Positions 44,561-55,882 of a stretch of 64,000 nt of DNA are shown in pieces. The stretch spans positions 200,525 through 264,524 of the forward strand of contig RDEW01000012.1 of assembly GCA_011109175.1 (NCBI GenBank), in the 5' to 3' direction. The DNA comes from Dicyema japonicum. Taxonomy: Eukaryota > Dicyemida > Rhombozoa > Dicyemidae. Positions within the stretch are counted from its first letter, which is position 1; the number at the start of each line of letters is the position of its first letter. The translations under genes and the position numbers were made by a program. The notes under the pieces were generated by a model that had not been told where the DNA came from, ran no database searches, and was given only the letters and a program-made list of their open reading frames with translations.

Positions 44561-45085
44561 TCCAAATATGCAGACTAACAAAGTGGACAGTCTTTTAAAC
44601 TTAAAAGTCTGACAAAATTCCAAATTAATTTATAAGTTTATCCAAAAACGTTAACTTAACCAGGACATGATCCAATAAATTATAATAAAAACCACAAAAG
44701 AAATTTAACAATTTTTCGTTAGGACTTTTTCTTAGAAAATTTTTCAAAAATAGGCCAATTTGTGAGGGTCGAAGTGGTTGCTTTTTTATACACACAAACT
44801 CACTATTTTTATAAAATTTGAACCACGAAAATTCATTATTCCATCCTCCCAGGAAGGGGATTTACTGGAGCCACCTTTGTTCAGTATGGGAATCTCTATT
44901 ACGACTCTGAACTGTACTTTGATGATTGCACTGCCAATAAAAAGCTGCAGAACTTTGGGCTAACTTTGAGATTTAGTTTACTTAGCACGCATATCTTAGT
45001 TGGGACTGCCGTACTTAAGCGATTGAAGTCGTAAACAGACGTTATAAGAGAAATAATATATAAAAGGAATAATTAATATAAAACG

Positions 45086-46473
45086 TCAAGTTGGATTAAA
45101 GTATGTACGCATCAATGCTTGTCTTTTATTTGATTCACGTTTATTCGATGCCTTCCTTACACGTGTATGTTTTAAGGTACTATTTACTTTATTGGTTTTA
45201 GAATTGATCTTCTTAACAGGGGATTTATATAGGTAGACCTCTTCGATTCCATTGAAAAAAATTGAAGGACTTTGAATGAGTTTGGAAGGATAAATAAATT
45301 CTGGGGAGGGACTTTTTCTTAAAAGTGGATGATAAATACTTGAAAAAGCAAAATGATCATCTTTATGATAATTTTGCCACAATGCAACGAGACAGTCATC
45401 CCCAGCAGTTAGAATCTAATAAATAAAAAAAATACTTCATTTTTAGAAGGACTCCAATCAACAGCAGTAACTTCCCCAGTGTGTCCAATAAGAGTATATT
45501 CTTTAGTGAATGAATTGATATTAATAATAGAGGCTGAATTATCTGATGATCCGGCAATAATGTGGGAATCATCACAAGACAGACATATTTGTACAAAATA
45601 TGTATTTATTGATAAATCATTGTAAGAACTAATCAATTCCAACTTTCTGGATCCTCGTAAAGATATTCTATGAAGTCCTGAATTTGGTCTAACAGAACTA
45701 GCATAAACAGTGAATAAATCGTTTGATAATGAAAGACACGAAAATCCAGAATTTAATTTGAGAGAAAATACATCCAAAGGAACAGTCTTCCTGGTATCCC
45801 ACAAACGAATAGAACCATCAGAACCAGAAGTAATTAACATAGTATTGTCTAGAGAACGAACACAAGTGACACTCTTTGATGATTTTGAATTAAGATTATG
45901 TGCCTTATCAACAATCCAAGCACATCGATTAGGTTTCCTTATATCCCACAAACGAATAGTCCCATCATTAGAACAACTATAAATAAGTGCTAAATTAATA
46001 ATAAATAATTACAATCATTCGATATACAACGTGATGATCGTTTTACTGATTGACTATGTCCTTTAAATATTTGAATAACTGATAATGATTCAATATTTAA
46101 TAATGCAAGAGAAAAGTCTGCCGATGATGTCACAAGATAATCTTTTTTATTTCCAATAAGCCATTCAACGTCATAAATTGCTCTATTGTGTATTTTCTTT
46201 TTTATTCTTGAGTATTTTGACGATTTACTTGCTATGTAAAGTTGTCCCGCCTCATCAGATATTACATAGGTATCCCCCTCAGCTTAAATTGGTAATAAAC
46301 CATTACTGGGTTCAAATTTGCAGGAATATGGAGGACACGGATGGAGATCACTATTATCAAATATTTCTATATTATTTTTGGAGTAGTAATTAACAATTGG
46401 AGGGTTAAATTGTCCTAATCATTATAATTATATAATTACCTGTATATTCATTCTCCAATATGCGGTTGAACAT
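45086..46473 (-). CDS. DTL: CDT2/DTL WD40 substrate receptor of CRL4
   Basis: CDT2 delivers PCNA-bound substrates such as CDT1 and p21 to the CUL4-DDB1 ubiquitin ligase. ATG 46473 opens MFNRILENEY. Four introns of 25, 24, 23 and 20 nt are removed, for example 46415-46439. The 24-nt intron takes out an otherwise fatal in-frame TAA. WD repeats include YVISDEAGQLYIASK, YDVEWLIGNKKDYLVTSSAD, CSNDGTIRLWDIRKPNRCAW, SGSDGSIRLWDTRKTVPLDV, CLSCDDSHIIAGSSDNSASI and HTGEVTAVDWSPSKNE, then ILTAGDDCLVALWQN. A short basic tail (RVRKASNKRESNK) follows and the protein ends QALMRTYFNPT, a canonical PCNA-interacting box. It is much shorter than vertebrate DTL because the long disordered C-terminal region is trimmed to about 100 residues. 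Confidence 0.9.
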
Positions 46474-46639
46474 GACTATATTAATTTTTAAATTTTATTA
46501 TAATCAAAATATTAAAAATACGTAAATTAATTAATATTACAACTAATTATTCAAAAACTTTAAGTTCAAAAAGATAAATGAACCTCCATACAATTGTAAT
46601 GAACAGACCTAGCTTATTTCTCTTACCAAAAAACTACCA

Positions 46640-48200
46640 AATAGTTTGTGTCTACGGTACGAGTGTCAAACTACCGTTCCCAGATTTCTTTAATCAGGTT
46701 TGGTGATGTTGAACCTAACCCTGGACCCGCGTCATTAGAGTGAAAGATGAAGATACTTAAAATGAACATCAACGGACTTTCCAAAAAATATATTGATTTG
46801 CGTAACTTATTGCACAATTATTGTATAGACATTGCCTTTATTCAAGAAACTAAACTTACACCGAAATCAAGACTACTCGCTTCAAGAACTATTCTATATT
46901 ACTTTACGACCGCGCCTATCTATCCTCTAACAATTCCGATAAACGTGGAGTTCAATTTCTGCGTGATATGGAGGATTTAATTATTTTAAATAACCCTGTT
47001 CTACATACATTGTATTCTACATTCAGATCATACTAATACTTCCCCGGATATCTCACTCTTCTCAAACTATCACTCTCGACGCTCAATGGGATATCCTTTA
47101 TGATTTTCCAACTGACCAAAACACGATTTAATTACCTTCAACAAAATAAGAGGAGGAGGATCACAAAGACATATATAGTATAAACGTGGAAAGTGGGATT
47201 CTTACATAAACAAGACCGAACGTGTACTCAAAGACTTTTCTTTTGCATCTTTCAGCTATTTTGATGCTGCTGTCGAGTTCTTCATAAACTCTCTAATCGT
47301 TGCGGACAATTTATTCCACGTGGTTTTATGAGACCTTCACTTCCGTTTTGAAAATATTATTCTTTTTTAAAGAACACAGGAGGATTAAATTGATGAACTC
47401 TGTTGAATATAGAATTAAATATCTCTCTGAAATCAATAAACTCATTAACGATCTGATCTTGAAATAAAATATCATTGACTGGAAGACTTTATTTATTTTC
47501 TAAATCCTGTGTCTTTTTGAGAACCCTCGAAAAGATACATTCCATATGGACGTTCCCTCAATCCCACTCAACAGATCTCTCAAAAAATTGTGTCTTATCC
47601 TTCCGTGACCAGACCAACTTATTAATGGGTCACTATGCGAAGATAACTCACCTTCTTACCCAAAAAAGACTCTGTTATAAGAGACTCCATGCCCTGAAGC
47701 TACCAGACCTTTTCATTATTCCACAATCTCCAATTACTCAACTTGCTAACAAATCTCGAAACTCGAATGCAAATCTAGAACCGAATGGCATTATTTACTT
47801 TAACGAACACTCAATGAATCACGAATCAGTATGTAAGAAATCCTCAATCATAACTATTATGAAGCTTAACTTCGACCCATCTGATCCTTCTTATCCTGCA
47901 ATTTCCCTTTTGTCTGTTGTCTCGAAGATTGATAAAAGAATTCTACTATTTTTAATAAAACTTGTTTTTCTACCCTCTTTCATTTTCATCACACGTCCTA
48001 CCGTCGTCGACATCAATTCATTCTTCGAAAGAAGAGTTTTGATGATGGTAATCTTCACCAGTAGATTTGTTCAGGAGGGATGGTAAAAAGATCATTTTCA
48101 AATACTTCGAAGAGTTACTTATTCCCTCACAATTTAGGGAAGAACTACTGGGGAGATAAAAACCATGTCTAAAAAACTGTGTCTCCCTCCATTTGGCCTT
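46640..48200 (+). pseudogene. LINE family C 5' end with 2A-like peptide and endonuclease
   Basis: A frame from about 46643 encodes YRSQISLIRFGDVEPNPGP (2A-like motif at 46702-46728), then ASLE and a TGA. In the same frame, after the stop, MKILKMNINGLSKKYIDLRN and IDIAFIQETKLTPKS are the start of an AP-endonuclease (the N-x-NGL and QETKL motifs). Downstream, frameshifted endonuclease and linker pieces continue (PDISLFSNYHS near 47.05 kb, and an open frame 47475-48086). The combination of 2A followed by endonuclease is known from CR1-like LINEs. The copy is broken by stops and frameshifts. Confidence 0.7.
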
Positions 48201-49899
48201 CGTAAAACTCGGACAGCGCTATATTCAGATGGATCTCTGCCAACTAAGGTCAGGGATTTTTTTATTCAAGTCTTACCAGAATGATCTCCCTGAGAGCTGA
48301 CTACAACCGAGGAGATCTCATTGGTCGGGACATTTTCGCCGACTTGACAAGGGTGGGGGTTTAAGTGATTCTTAGGCTGTGTTGTATTTGTTCTCCGTCG
48401 ACATAATTAATATGGAGGTTTTTCCAGACAACGTATTCTTCGGTTTCTACTGATTCTTCAAACTAAGGGACTTTGAAGAGGTCAGAGAAATTGAGGAGTC
48501 TCAAAAGAGCTGCTAGTTGTGTCATAAATTCGGCGTTTTATGTCGAAGAATTCGATCCTTCTACCTCTGAGGATAACTAAGAGCTAATTCCGCGTTTCCA
48601 TGTTTGTTATTTCAGACTTGAATCCTCAAAAATTACAAAGACACTTGAGGGATATGATGAAAGGAAATATGGGACCATATTATTTTGAGAGAACTGACAC
48701 ACTGAAGGAAGAAGATTTGCGAACTGAAGACCTTTTCGTGGATTGTTGGTAATGGAGATTCTAGTTTTTTATGACCCCTCATACCCGTTTATTATTCAGT
48801 ATGATCCCCCACGGGATATTCCAATAATGGCTCTTATTTCCTCCTTTTGTTTAAATAGTGATTTTTTGTACTTTCCTGATAAAACGGTTATTTTTGTCGA
48901 ATTCTGTCTCGATTAGTTAGTTGGTGACATTTGTCGATTGTGTTTATCGCACCAAACGTGGACTTAGGATACTCTAATGTTCCAGGATTCTATCACAGAT
49001 ATAAAGAATCCTCGGTTTCAGTCGGAAATTTTGTACTTTTAGTAGAAATATAATTGCTCATACAAATATCAACTGCCTATGAATTATCAATCACAACAAC
49101 CTCAATCGTGATTACTTCTTGTTAGTCATCTATCATTAAAGCTGATTGAATTAAAAATATAGGGTTTCTGAATTATAGATAGGATAGGGAAGTTTTTTTT
49201 CCAAAGAACTCGTCAATTATGTTCAAATAGAAAAAAGCGTAATCCGAACATTGGGGGTATTCTGTCTTCGTCTATCTCTCTCCAGTGCAAAGGAAATTCA
49301 ATTCTCAACTCGATTTCCTGTGCAAGAACAAGAGAATCCGTTTCCGGACAGTAGTGGGCACAACTGAGGACGCTGACGTAAGATAGTGCTGTTAATCGTG
49401 GAAACTGTGATCATCTAAGTGTTTGACTATTTCGTCTTCCTTTTTCAGTGATCCCTGTGTTCTGAATAAATAAAACACTAAAATTATAAATGAAAAATAG
49501 TTCTATATCTTCGTGGAAAATCACACCAAAACCAATTTGGGCATATTGCACGGAATACAGGGACGCCTATAGGATCCATCAGAAAGAATTCATTCAGATA
49601 ACGTAACACAATGTCTGACCTCTGACGTTCTTCCATACACCCCACAGCTTTCTTGTATCCGTCATTTTCCTTAAATAGTTTTGGTCTCTTAATTTGAGAC
49701 TGACATATCGTAAGTTCACGACACACATGCGTACTCCATTGTAGACTATAGGGATTGAATATACAGGATAGAAGCACATTGTGATGGCTAACTAGTCACT
49801 CAAACGATTTTTGGCAGTCCCTGTATAGAAATAAGTTTTTTTGTAAATATTGATTTTTAATATATCTATTTGTTTCTGGCCTATGGTAAAAATATGTAT
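48201..49899. other. No recognisable gene
   Basis: Mixed GC content suggests decayed transposon DNA. A minus-strand open frame at 49484-49777 (for example ERQRSDIVLRYLNEFFL) has no family I can name. Confidence 0.3.
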
Positions 49900-50900
49900 T
49901 TTTAAAAAATATGAAAAATCGGTTCTAAGTTAGCCGAGCCCCCAGTTATTAGATGTGACTGAAGATCTGTATCCATAAATCTATTCCAGCTTGTAATAAT
50001 AGGAGCATTGAATCAGTCCCTTCAAAAAGAGATAAGTCGAGTATGAATAAGTTGAAAAGTGATGTGGAGGAGGGTTTTATTTAAAGGACGTTATGAGAGA
50101 AGACAGAATCTAAACTTTGATGGATGTTGGTTATCTAGTGTTTAGAGTCGGATAGATAAAAGTATTAAGACTTATAGACGTTTCTCAGTATTAATTAGAG
50201 CTTCTTTTATGTCCATTATACTTGTAATGTCCTTAGATGTACCTCGGGTTCATTGAAGCATTCTTAGATGAATTGTAAGAAAGAGGTGGATTGTCATAGA
50301 TGCTCCGATCTGAACCCATGCTGAAAATTGCAGGAGAAAAAGTAATATAATTTTCCAAAGTACGGTATTCAATGCAGAGATATAATGCATGTGAAGTCTT
50401 TGGTTTACCAGGTTCTAAAACACGTATATGTGAGTTCTTCCATTTGCTAGGGAGAGAGTTGGAGAGAAATTATCTGATTGAAATGTCGTGACGTTAATAG
50501 AATTCCATGAATATTATTGGGATCATACTTATATGACCTTTTCATATATCTTATTGTGTGTGTAACTTCAAGCTGGGTAAAGAATTCGACCTATCGGTTT
50601 GTTTTAGGTATTTTGTAGGCGAGGTTTTGGATCTTGGACATGTTCAATTTAATTGATCCTATATTGTTCTCAAGAACCTATGTAGATTTCATTTGACTCA
50701 TGGATGATAAAAGTTTTAAGATTTTATTTCTCTATGATGGTTGTGCTTTTATGTCCATCAGAGCAAATTGATGTGATTCATTTTTAGAACTTTCCTCTAT
50801 TAAAAATAACTAGTTTCAGAGTTGAGTGTAGTGTTATAAAATTTGCAAACTGCTCGAGGAACATATTTCTTTTCCGAATAAAATGTGTTCAAACCCCACT
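49900..50900 (-). pseudogene. Probable LINE family C RT remnant
   Basis: On the minus strand short pieces such as NFQHGFRSEHL at about 50.31 kb and NGRTHIYVF near 50.44 kb resemble the QHGFR region of Jockey-like RTs, in frames broken every 20-40 codons. Orientation is fairly clear; boundaries are not. Confidence 0.35.
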
Positions 50901-51204
50901 AAATTAATGTATAACAAAGTTGGCCAATCTGTCTTCTTGCTTGTATTTTTGGGCTTCCGAAACTATATAATCAGATTGTGAAAGTCATAAAGACGCAATT
51001 TTTGAATAAAAATAAATAGGTCAGGTAATATTGGGTTATCATTTCTTCCCATTGGAGTATTCAAATGATGACTAAGAATCATCATTTTTAAAGAAGTCGA
51101 TTAATAGATTATCTCTCTTGTTGGTGAGTTAGCGTTAACAAGGAGATTTTGATCCTGGGTTTGATTTTATGTATCCAGAAAGCATCCAGTAAAGTATGTG
51201 TCAT

Positions 51205-51535
51205 CCAACTGTATAATAATAAAATAATAACAGCCTTTTTCACGGAGCCCTGGTATTAGCTCCGCATAGGCAGGACACTTTATTTAAGTAAAGAACAGTT
51301 TAATTTTAACTAATCGTAGAACCAAGGAATGATCTTTACTTCTATTTTCTTTTTCTTGTGTGTGGTCCTTTCTAACAATCCAGTTCCGCAGTTACAGTCA
51401 ACTGCTTCACTCGTCAAGGATTTTTAGCATCGTAGTTGAGTAGAACCTTCCACCAGGTGAACAGAAGCGAGAATCGAACCCGTAACCTAAGTCAGTTTAG
51501 CCCGACACCTATGCACTATGCCATCCAACCATATA
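51205..51535 (-). repeat. SINE-A, full length with tRNA-like head
   Basis: On the minus strand the element starts with a tRNA-like head (51462-51532). It contains an A box TGGCATAGTGCATAGG (51508-51523) and a B box GGTTCGATTC (51471-51480). A body of about 190 bases shared with 405-675 follows. The 3' block GCTCCGTGAAAAAGGCTG precedes a (TTA)n tail. The RNA polymerase III promoter boxes and spacing are as in tRNA-derived SINEs. It ends about 70 bases upstream of the class C receptor gene. Confidence 0.85.
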
Positions 51536-51606
51536 TGCAGATTAAATAAATTTGAATAAATATGTCAGGTAAAGAATATAAAAGAAATTAATTGCGTATT
51601 TCTTTA

Positions 51607-53690
51607 ATGATTATAATTTTACCACTATTGGTATTTTTAATACAAGAACAGGAAAATACACTAACTATCATTTCAAATACTCCTGCTATGGAATCAAGCA
51701 GCTGTGATGAGACAATTCATGGTTTTGATGAGATGACTGAAATAAGAAATATTTTTTTACTATCAAATAACTTTGAAATTTATTTTACGGAGAATTGTGA
51801 AAAACAAAAACTTGCATTTACTGCAATGTTTGAAGAAACTTCAATTGGATGTTTAATGAGAGAATGCGGAAACCGTTATGCTCCAATTATGATTGGTTTT
51901 GGATCTCCAGAAATAAGCAATAAAATAGTACCATATTTAAAAGAATTGAAAATCATAACTATACTATACGATTCCACTTATAAATTTTCAGATTATGAAA
52001 GTTCTTACCTTATAAGAATGAGTCATTCATATCATGACAGATTGGAAAAGATATTTGAACTCTCAATAAACCTAAATGTAAAAATTATGGTTATCCACGA
52101 TGAATTTTACTCTGAAGGTTCATCACTATCTGAAGATGCAAAAATTAAATATTCCGAAGGAATGGAATTATGCAATATAACATATACTGATGCTATTGTT
52201 TTGTTTCTTAATGAAATTCACATGGAATCATTATTAGGAAATGTTAATCAAGAATGCAGTAATATTACGCTGATAATTGGAAATGATAACCATCATCATA
52301 TATTCGATAACATATCGAATAACTTCTTTTCCATTTTGTTTATTGACACGTTAATAAATAATAATCATAATATCAAAACTCCATACCAACAATTTTTATT
52401 TTCAGTAAAAGTAGTGAAAAACGTCCTAGACAGTTGTTACATAAAGAATTGTCAAGTTTCACAAGATATTAAAAATTGTCTTTCAGTTGAAATAATAAAA
52501 AGATGTTTTTTAAATGTAACAATTACTATCGGTGATGATTCTGTTTCATTTGGAGTAAACGGGGAAATAAAAAATGAGTTAATTATTCACAATTTAAAAA
52601 TGGAAAGATTATCAAATTTTGAACAATTATTTTCATACAAGTGCATGAAAAAATGTAATAAGGATGAACAACAACTTATTAGTTCAATTACTGGCTGTGT
52701 AATCTGTGAAGGTTGTAATTCAACCACTCACCTGATTAACGGTAAATGTGCAAAATGTCCAATTGAGAAAAAATATAACCAGACAACATACGAGTTGTAT
52801 TATTTGTCTCATTTAGATGCGAGGATATTAGACATGAGTATATGTCTTTCAGTAGAACATTTTACTTTGTTTTATATATTATATTTTGTTTAGCATTTCT
52901 GGAAATAATTGTTGTGACTATAATTTATATGGCAAACTGGAATCACAGACTAATAAAATCATCAGGAAGAGAATCAATTATTGTCTTAATCGTCGGAATA
53001 TTAACTCAAAATATTTTAGGATTTTTTGACAATTATTAAACCAACACATAAAACCTGTTGGGTTTACATTATGTTGCTATTTAGATTATGGGAATTATTA
53101 ACACAATCTCTACCTGTTTGGTGCTTTATTCTTTACTTGTAAGATCAGGAAGATTATTTTACTTATTTAAATCAAAATATATTGGAATGTTCAAACTTAT
53201 CAAACTAATCACTTCCCAAAAGGCCATTTTGGCAGTAATCATATCCTTGAGTTTACTCACAGTATGCTTGTACCATTACTTTTAGACAATTCCAATTATT
53301 ATATTTGGAATATTTTATAATTTTATCATATTTGATCATGAAAATGAATTTTTTTCATGTGGGACATTATTTCATTCATATATTTTTGAATTTATTTGTT
53401 GGGGATGTTCGACTGTCATTACTCTCATTTTCACAATCAAATCAAAATCAATTCCTGCCAATTTTAAAGAGACATTTTTTATTTTTGTTGCTGTAATTGG
53501 GTCAACCATTATCTATTTCATATATTTTGTCATAAATGCACTCACGGACAAATTATATTTCAGAAAATTCCAAGATTTATTACGTCAATTATTATTCATT
53601 TTGATATTTCTGAATTTGATTGTTGCCAGTCGTATTTACGGAGTTTACTTTGCAAAAAGTGAGGACATTCATATTAGAGAGGATAATTAA
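51607..53690 (+). CDS. Class C GPCR, metabotropic glutamate receptor-like
   Basis: Plasma-membrane receptor with a Venus-flytrap ligand domain, a Cys-rich linker and seven helices. ATG 51607 starts a signal peptide MIIILPLLVFLIQEQ. About 1.2 kb of uninterrupted frame covers the flytrap lobes (for example APIMIGFGSPEISNKIVPYL) and the linker CVICEGCNSTTHLINGKCAKC. A 20-nt intron then joins to the first helix. TM1-2 carry LIKSSGRESIIVLI, matching the RASGRE motif of mGluRs. After KPTHKTCW a 23-nt intron leads to LVLYSLLVRSGRLFYLF. A 24-nt intron precedes the extracellular loop and KSKSIPANFKET, and the frame ends GVYFAKSEDIHIREDN. In the T6 run at about 53025 the frame shifts by one base. The flytrap is short (about 380 residues), so the ligand cannot be predicted. 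The intracellular tail is minimal. Confidence 0.87.
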
Positions 53691-53789
53691 TACTAACAAT
53701 TTCATTAATTCTGAGTTTATTCATAATCATAGTTTAATTAATTTGATCTCTCGACTTGGTGGAAATATCGACCTGGATATTCACAACTC

Positions 53790-54720
53790 AACAAGTGACC
53801 ACAATGAAGATCAAGAGAGAAATTGGGAGGTTCCAGAACAATTCAACTACAAAAGTGCAGACTGGAAACTTTACCGTGCGTTTACTGACACCCTACTACA
53901 ATACCTTTACCTGGATGATAGTAATTCCATAGACAAAGTAGTCGCTTATGTAAACTGCACTATCTTGGATGCGAGATCACTATCTGCTCCTAAACACCAC
54001 CTTAACTACGCAACATGAGAGAGCGGCCTTGGTCAAAGAAAGAAATCGACTAAAAAATCTGTCCGATTAACTACTGAGGATAAGCTCCCGCTGAGGATTT
54101 ATTTTATTATTTACGGGAATCCCCAAGAGGTGGGGAGAAGTTATCAGCTCTTTCGTTCCTTTCTGGAATGGGTGACACCTTCTCGGGTGAGCCACAAGAC
54201 ACCACAAGGACAAAGCGCAGATATCGAGATGGATGCATGTTCTCTCGTCTTTGAATCGGAATAGATCCACTGCTGAAGTTTGGAAAACTATTCAAGACGT
54301 CTCAAGAGAGAATGAAAGGTCATCTGAGGAAGATCATAGCCAAAATGATTTGAGTAACCTGATAAAATAATACGTTAAAACATCCCACATGGACATTAAG
54401 AAGTAAGATGGACCTTCTTTATATCTCAGTAAACCGAAAAGGGAACCATATATGATTTAATTTACTAAAAACGACATGAGAAATGTATTGAAAGTCATAA
54501 AAAACGTATTCTAATAGACCGGACAAAATCCTAAAGAATCTCGGTGATTATGGAATCGCTGCATTGACGAGGATATTCATCCACTCTATTAACAAAAATT
54601 CTATTTCAGCCATATGGGAGCTTTCACAATTCCGGTCGAGTTATTTTTAAACTAGGAAAAAAGAAGGATCCGACTTCATATAGACCGGACGAGTTATTTT
54701 GACATAAAGTGTAACCCCGG
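53790..54720 (+). pseudogene. LINE family C linker and RT start
   Basis: It reads WEVPEQFNYKSADWKLYRAF, then NSIDKVVAYVNCTILDARSL, the conserved NYKKADW segment between endonuclease and RT. In other frames follow STAEVWKTIQDVS and NLGDYGIAALTRIFIHSINK, then AIWELSQF, the start of the RT. It begins about 100 bases after the receptor gene. Many stops. Confidence 0.7.
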
Positions 54721-55084
54721 TTTAGAGCACTTTGTGCCCGAAAACAGGGAGTTATTGTTTTTTCCACTCTAAAATCTTTTATTTTAAACCATATAAATGT
54801 AAAAAAGGTAAGAGATTTTATTTTATGATTAATAATATCTATCAAGTTTGTTTCGCTGTCACGTCCTCGTTTCCAGCTATTATAGATAAAAGTGTCGCAT
54901 TCAATAGTTTCTTCATCATCAGCCTCGGTTAACATTTCATTTACAGCTTTGCCATTATTTCATCAGTTAGGCGATCATCAATATTTAAGACATCACGATT
55001 TTTTTGAAGTGCTGTGTAAAACACAAGTACTTCCATCTGACACCATGAGGTGAACCACAACAAATAAATAAAGTATATTTAAAT

Positions 55085-55560
55085 CAATATTCTTTTTGAA
55101 TTTCCTGGTTTGTGTCGGATAGAGGAACAAGAAGGATATAAGTATTTGGGTGTTAATGAAACTCCAAAGTCCCTTATAATGTCTGAGACAAAGCGACAAT
55201 TTACTGAAGGCATTCGTAAAAGAGCATCGTTATTATGTAAGACGTCTCTAAATGCAAGGAATTTGTTCCTAGCATTAAATGAGTATGCTGTCTCGCTGCT
55301 AAACTACTACATAGGTGTTGTGGAGTTTGAGCCCAAAAAGTATGATGAGATGGATGTTTTGATCCGTGGAGTACTCAGAGAAAAGCATGTCCAGGTGCTG
55401 GCAGCCAATAAGAAGAAACTATATTTACCCCTTGATAATTTCTACTGTGTGGAGTAGTCCAACTAAGTGATCGTATCCTTATGCGAATGACATCCTGATA
55501 GCTGGGTCAAGTGTGTCTGCTATGGCAGATGGTTCAATTTGACAAGACTCTCTCTGAGTT
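55085..55560 (+). pseudogene. RT thumb fragment of a second endonuclease-type LINE
   Basis: EEQEGYKYLGVNETPKSLIM, then ARNLFLALNEYAVSLLNYYI, then GVVEFEPKKYDEMDVLIRGV and KKKLYLPLDNF resemble the thumb region of R2/NeSL-type reverse transcriptases (YLG, the Y-x-GV helix, RLYLPR). After the stop at 55458 a shifted frame continues GVVQLSDRILMRMTS. It differs from the PHD element at 4.5 kb, so it is another family. Confidence 0.6.
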
Positions 55561-55882
55561 GTTTCAGTAACCATAATAAGAGGCTGGCTAATAGGAAGGC
55601 GAGGAAAGTTTTGCTGATTATTAAGTATTAACTTTTTTATTGTTGGTGAAATAAAGTGGATTTGGTTGAAAGATATTTTGTTAAACTTATGGAAATTGTG
55701 AGGTGGAATAATTAATGGAAGGATAATCCACTGACGTATTTGTTATACGATTACATTAATATAATTAATTATAATCCAAAATTAAAATATAAAAAATATT
55801 TTTAAAAAAATAATATTAATTTATTAAAATTTAAAAACAATAAATATTAACTATAAATAAGTAAATTGACGCTGATGAGATA

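Noticed and set aside
46280-46300. DTL as a pseudogene because of an in-frame TAA
   Set aside because: The TAA lies inside a 24-nt GT...AG interval whose removal restores the WD-repeat frame.
51462-51532. tRNA gene
   Set aside because: A and B boxes are present, but the acceptor and anticodon stems do not pair convincingly and the sequence continues into a repeated SINE body with a TTA tail.
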